A program made the translations under genes and the position numbers. Source: an uncultured Lachnospiraceae bacterium (GTDB lineage: Bacteria > Bacillota > Clostridia > Lachnospirales > Lachnospiraceae). From it: a stretch of 15,077 nucleotides of DNA. Location of the stretch: NCBI GenBank assembly GCA_910585075.1, contig CAJUED010000024.1, positions 1 through 15,077 on the forward strand. The letters run 5' to 3'. The notes beneath the pieces were generated by a model. It saw nothing but the letters and a program-made list of their open reading frames with translations. It was not told where the DNA came from and made no database searches. Positions 14,397-15,077 of the stretch are shown piece after piece (position 1 is the first letter of the stretch; every line of letters begins with the position of its first letter).

Positions 14397-14798
14397 GTTC
14401 CCCCTTCTTCCGGCATAATTTTCTACCCCTGACTGTCCGTTCAGCCCACACGCCGGAATTGTAATCGAGCAGGGAAGATTTCTTCTCTCCGTCTGCCGTT
14501 CGGATCATATACCGCTGCCCGACATTTTCCTTATGCGGCCCCATACAATCGGCTGATAAGGTTCTTCCCGGTCCGCCGCACGAGCCGCACACCGTAACAA
14601 AGCGGGCCGCACCGTACGGTTCTTGTAATCGAGTAGGGGAGGTTCTTCCCCCACTCGCCGCGCGGGCCGCATGCCGCAAAGCGGCAAATCTCCCACGCAA
14701 TTTTGCGTGTGGGCCCTGTGCATAAAAGGCGGCTGTCAGTAACCGACAACCGCCCTATGCTTCATTTTAACAATGTTCAAATACATTTGGTATATGCT
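14397..14798. other. Gene-free stretch of imperfect GC-rich repeats
   Basis: About 400 bases between rpsR and the anchored protein. The core AATCG followed by a purine-rich block and TTCTTCC/TTCTTCT recurs at 14463, 14547 and 14627 (spacing 84 and 80). The second and third copies are followed by GC-rich blocks containing CGGGCCGCA. Further hairpins: CCGCaaaGCGG near 14673-14683 and CCCACGCAA/TTGCGTGTGGG (14692-14713). Open frames of 70-113 codons cross it on -, but they lack ribosome binding sites and only follow the repeats. I interpret it as a non-coding repeat array, possibly remains of a dispersed element. Confidence 0.6.
14723..14754 (-). terminator. Terminator after rpsR
   Basis: Read on -, GGCGGTTGTC (14745-14754) pairs with GACAGCCGCC (14728-14737) with one G-U pair and a seven-base loop, followed by TTTTA. 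It lies 45 bases after the rpsR stop and ends that ribosomal operon. Confidence 0.9.
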
Positions 14799-15062
14799 TT
14801 AATCACAGGTGTAAGGCATCAATGCAACGTGGCGCGCTCTCTTGATCGCAACCGTAAGCGCTCTCTGATGCTTTGCACAGTTTCCTGTAATTCTTCTGGG
14901 AAGGATTTTTCCTCTCTCAGATACATATCTTTTTAACTTATTTACATCCTTGTAATCAATTACATTGTCCTTGCCGCAGAATACACATACTTTTTTTCTT
15001 CTGCGCATTCCTGTTTTTTTTCTCATGGGAGAATCAGACTTCTCTGCTTTATTATATGCCAT
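14799..15062 (-). CDS. rpsR: 30S ribosomal protein S18
   Basis: An 87-residue S18 with the family core KLKRYVSERGKILPRRITG and CAKHQRALTVAIKRARHVALMPY. CVFC (Cys26, Cys29) together with Cys62 and His65 (NCAKH) suggests a zinc-binding form of S18. The N-terminal extension (MAYNKAEKSDSPMRKK) is basic and disordered. GGAGG precedes the ATG near the window edge. In most Firmicutes rpsF and ssb lie directly upstream, which here would be beyond the right end. It is the last gene of its operon, as a terminator follows. Confidence 0.97.
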   Translation of the reverse strand: MAYNKAEKSDSPMRKKTGMRRRKKVCVFCGKDNVIDYKDVNKLKRYVSERGKILPRRITGNCAKHQRALTVAIKRARHVALMPYTCD

Positions 15063-15077
15063 AATGATTGCCTCCTA

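Noticed and set aside
14359..14749. Overlapping Arg/Gly/Ala-rich open frames of 72-113 codons on -
   Set aside because: Several frames are open at once because of the GC-rich repeats; there is no ribosome binding site, and one frame overlaps the start of the anchored protein gene.

Overview
The window looks like chromosomal DNA of a strictly anaerobic, low-to-mid GC Firmicute, most probably a gut Lachnospiraceae (Blautia, Dorea or Clostridium XIVa type). The grounds are pyruvate formate-lyase fermentation genes, a 2[4Fe-4S] clostridial ferredoxin, a bile salt hydrolase, strong AGGAGG-type ribosome binding sites, and the Firmicute gene order gdpP-rplI-dnaB near rpsR. The genus is inference.

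Left part, + strand (1-2890): the end of a pyruvate formate-lyase core gene, a 67-residue Cys-containing small protein, and a 79-residue protein that is the glycyl radical domain of the same enzyme, closed by a strong terminator (766-803). Pyruvate formate-lyase therefore appears to be split, with the radical-bearing C-terminus on its own polypeptide and a partial paralogue of that domain encoded between the two. A convergent gene (808-1311, -) encodes a repetitive coiled-coil protein. The radical SAM activase pflA and a small ferredoxin follow; the ferredoxin is a plausible electron source for the activase.

Middle (2890-5510): a choloylglycine/bile salt hydrolase on +, a long compound hairpin, and a MerR/RacA-like DNA-binding coiled-coil protein on -. 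Next comes a gene-free stretch of about 400 bases that holds four hairpins, three of them with a GCAAGC apex, and that looks like a structured RNA or a dispersed intergenic repeat.

Right part, all on - (5509-15077): the operon gdpP (c-di-AMP phosphodiesterase) - rplI (ribosomal protein L9) - dnaB (replicative helicase) with a recognisable promoter and terminator. Upstream of it lie a three-gene ABC-2 exporter (ATPase and two permeases), a membrane-anchored acidic protein of unknown function, a gene-free stretch of imperfect GC-rich repeats, and rpsR (ribosomal protein S18). The exporter and the anchored protein sit between rpsR and gdpP, genes that are often close together in related genomes, so about 5 kb of this block may be a lineage-specific insertion.

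The most unusual items are the split pyruvate formate-lyase with its Cys-rich partner, the hairpin element at about 5156-5417, and the GC-rich repeats beside rpsR.
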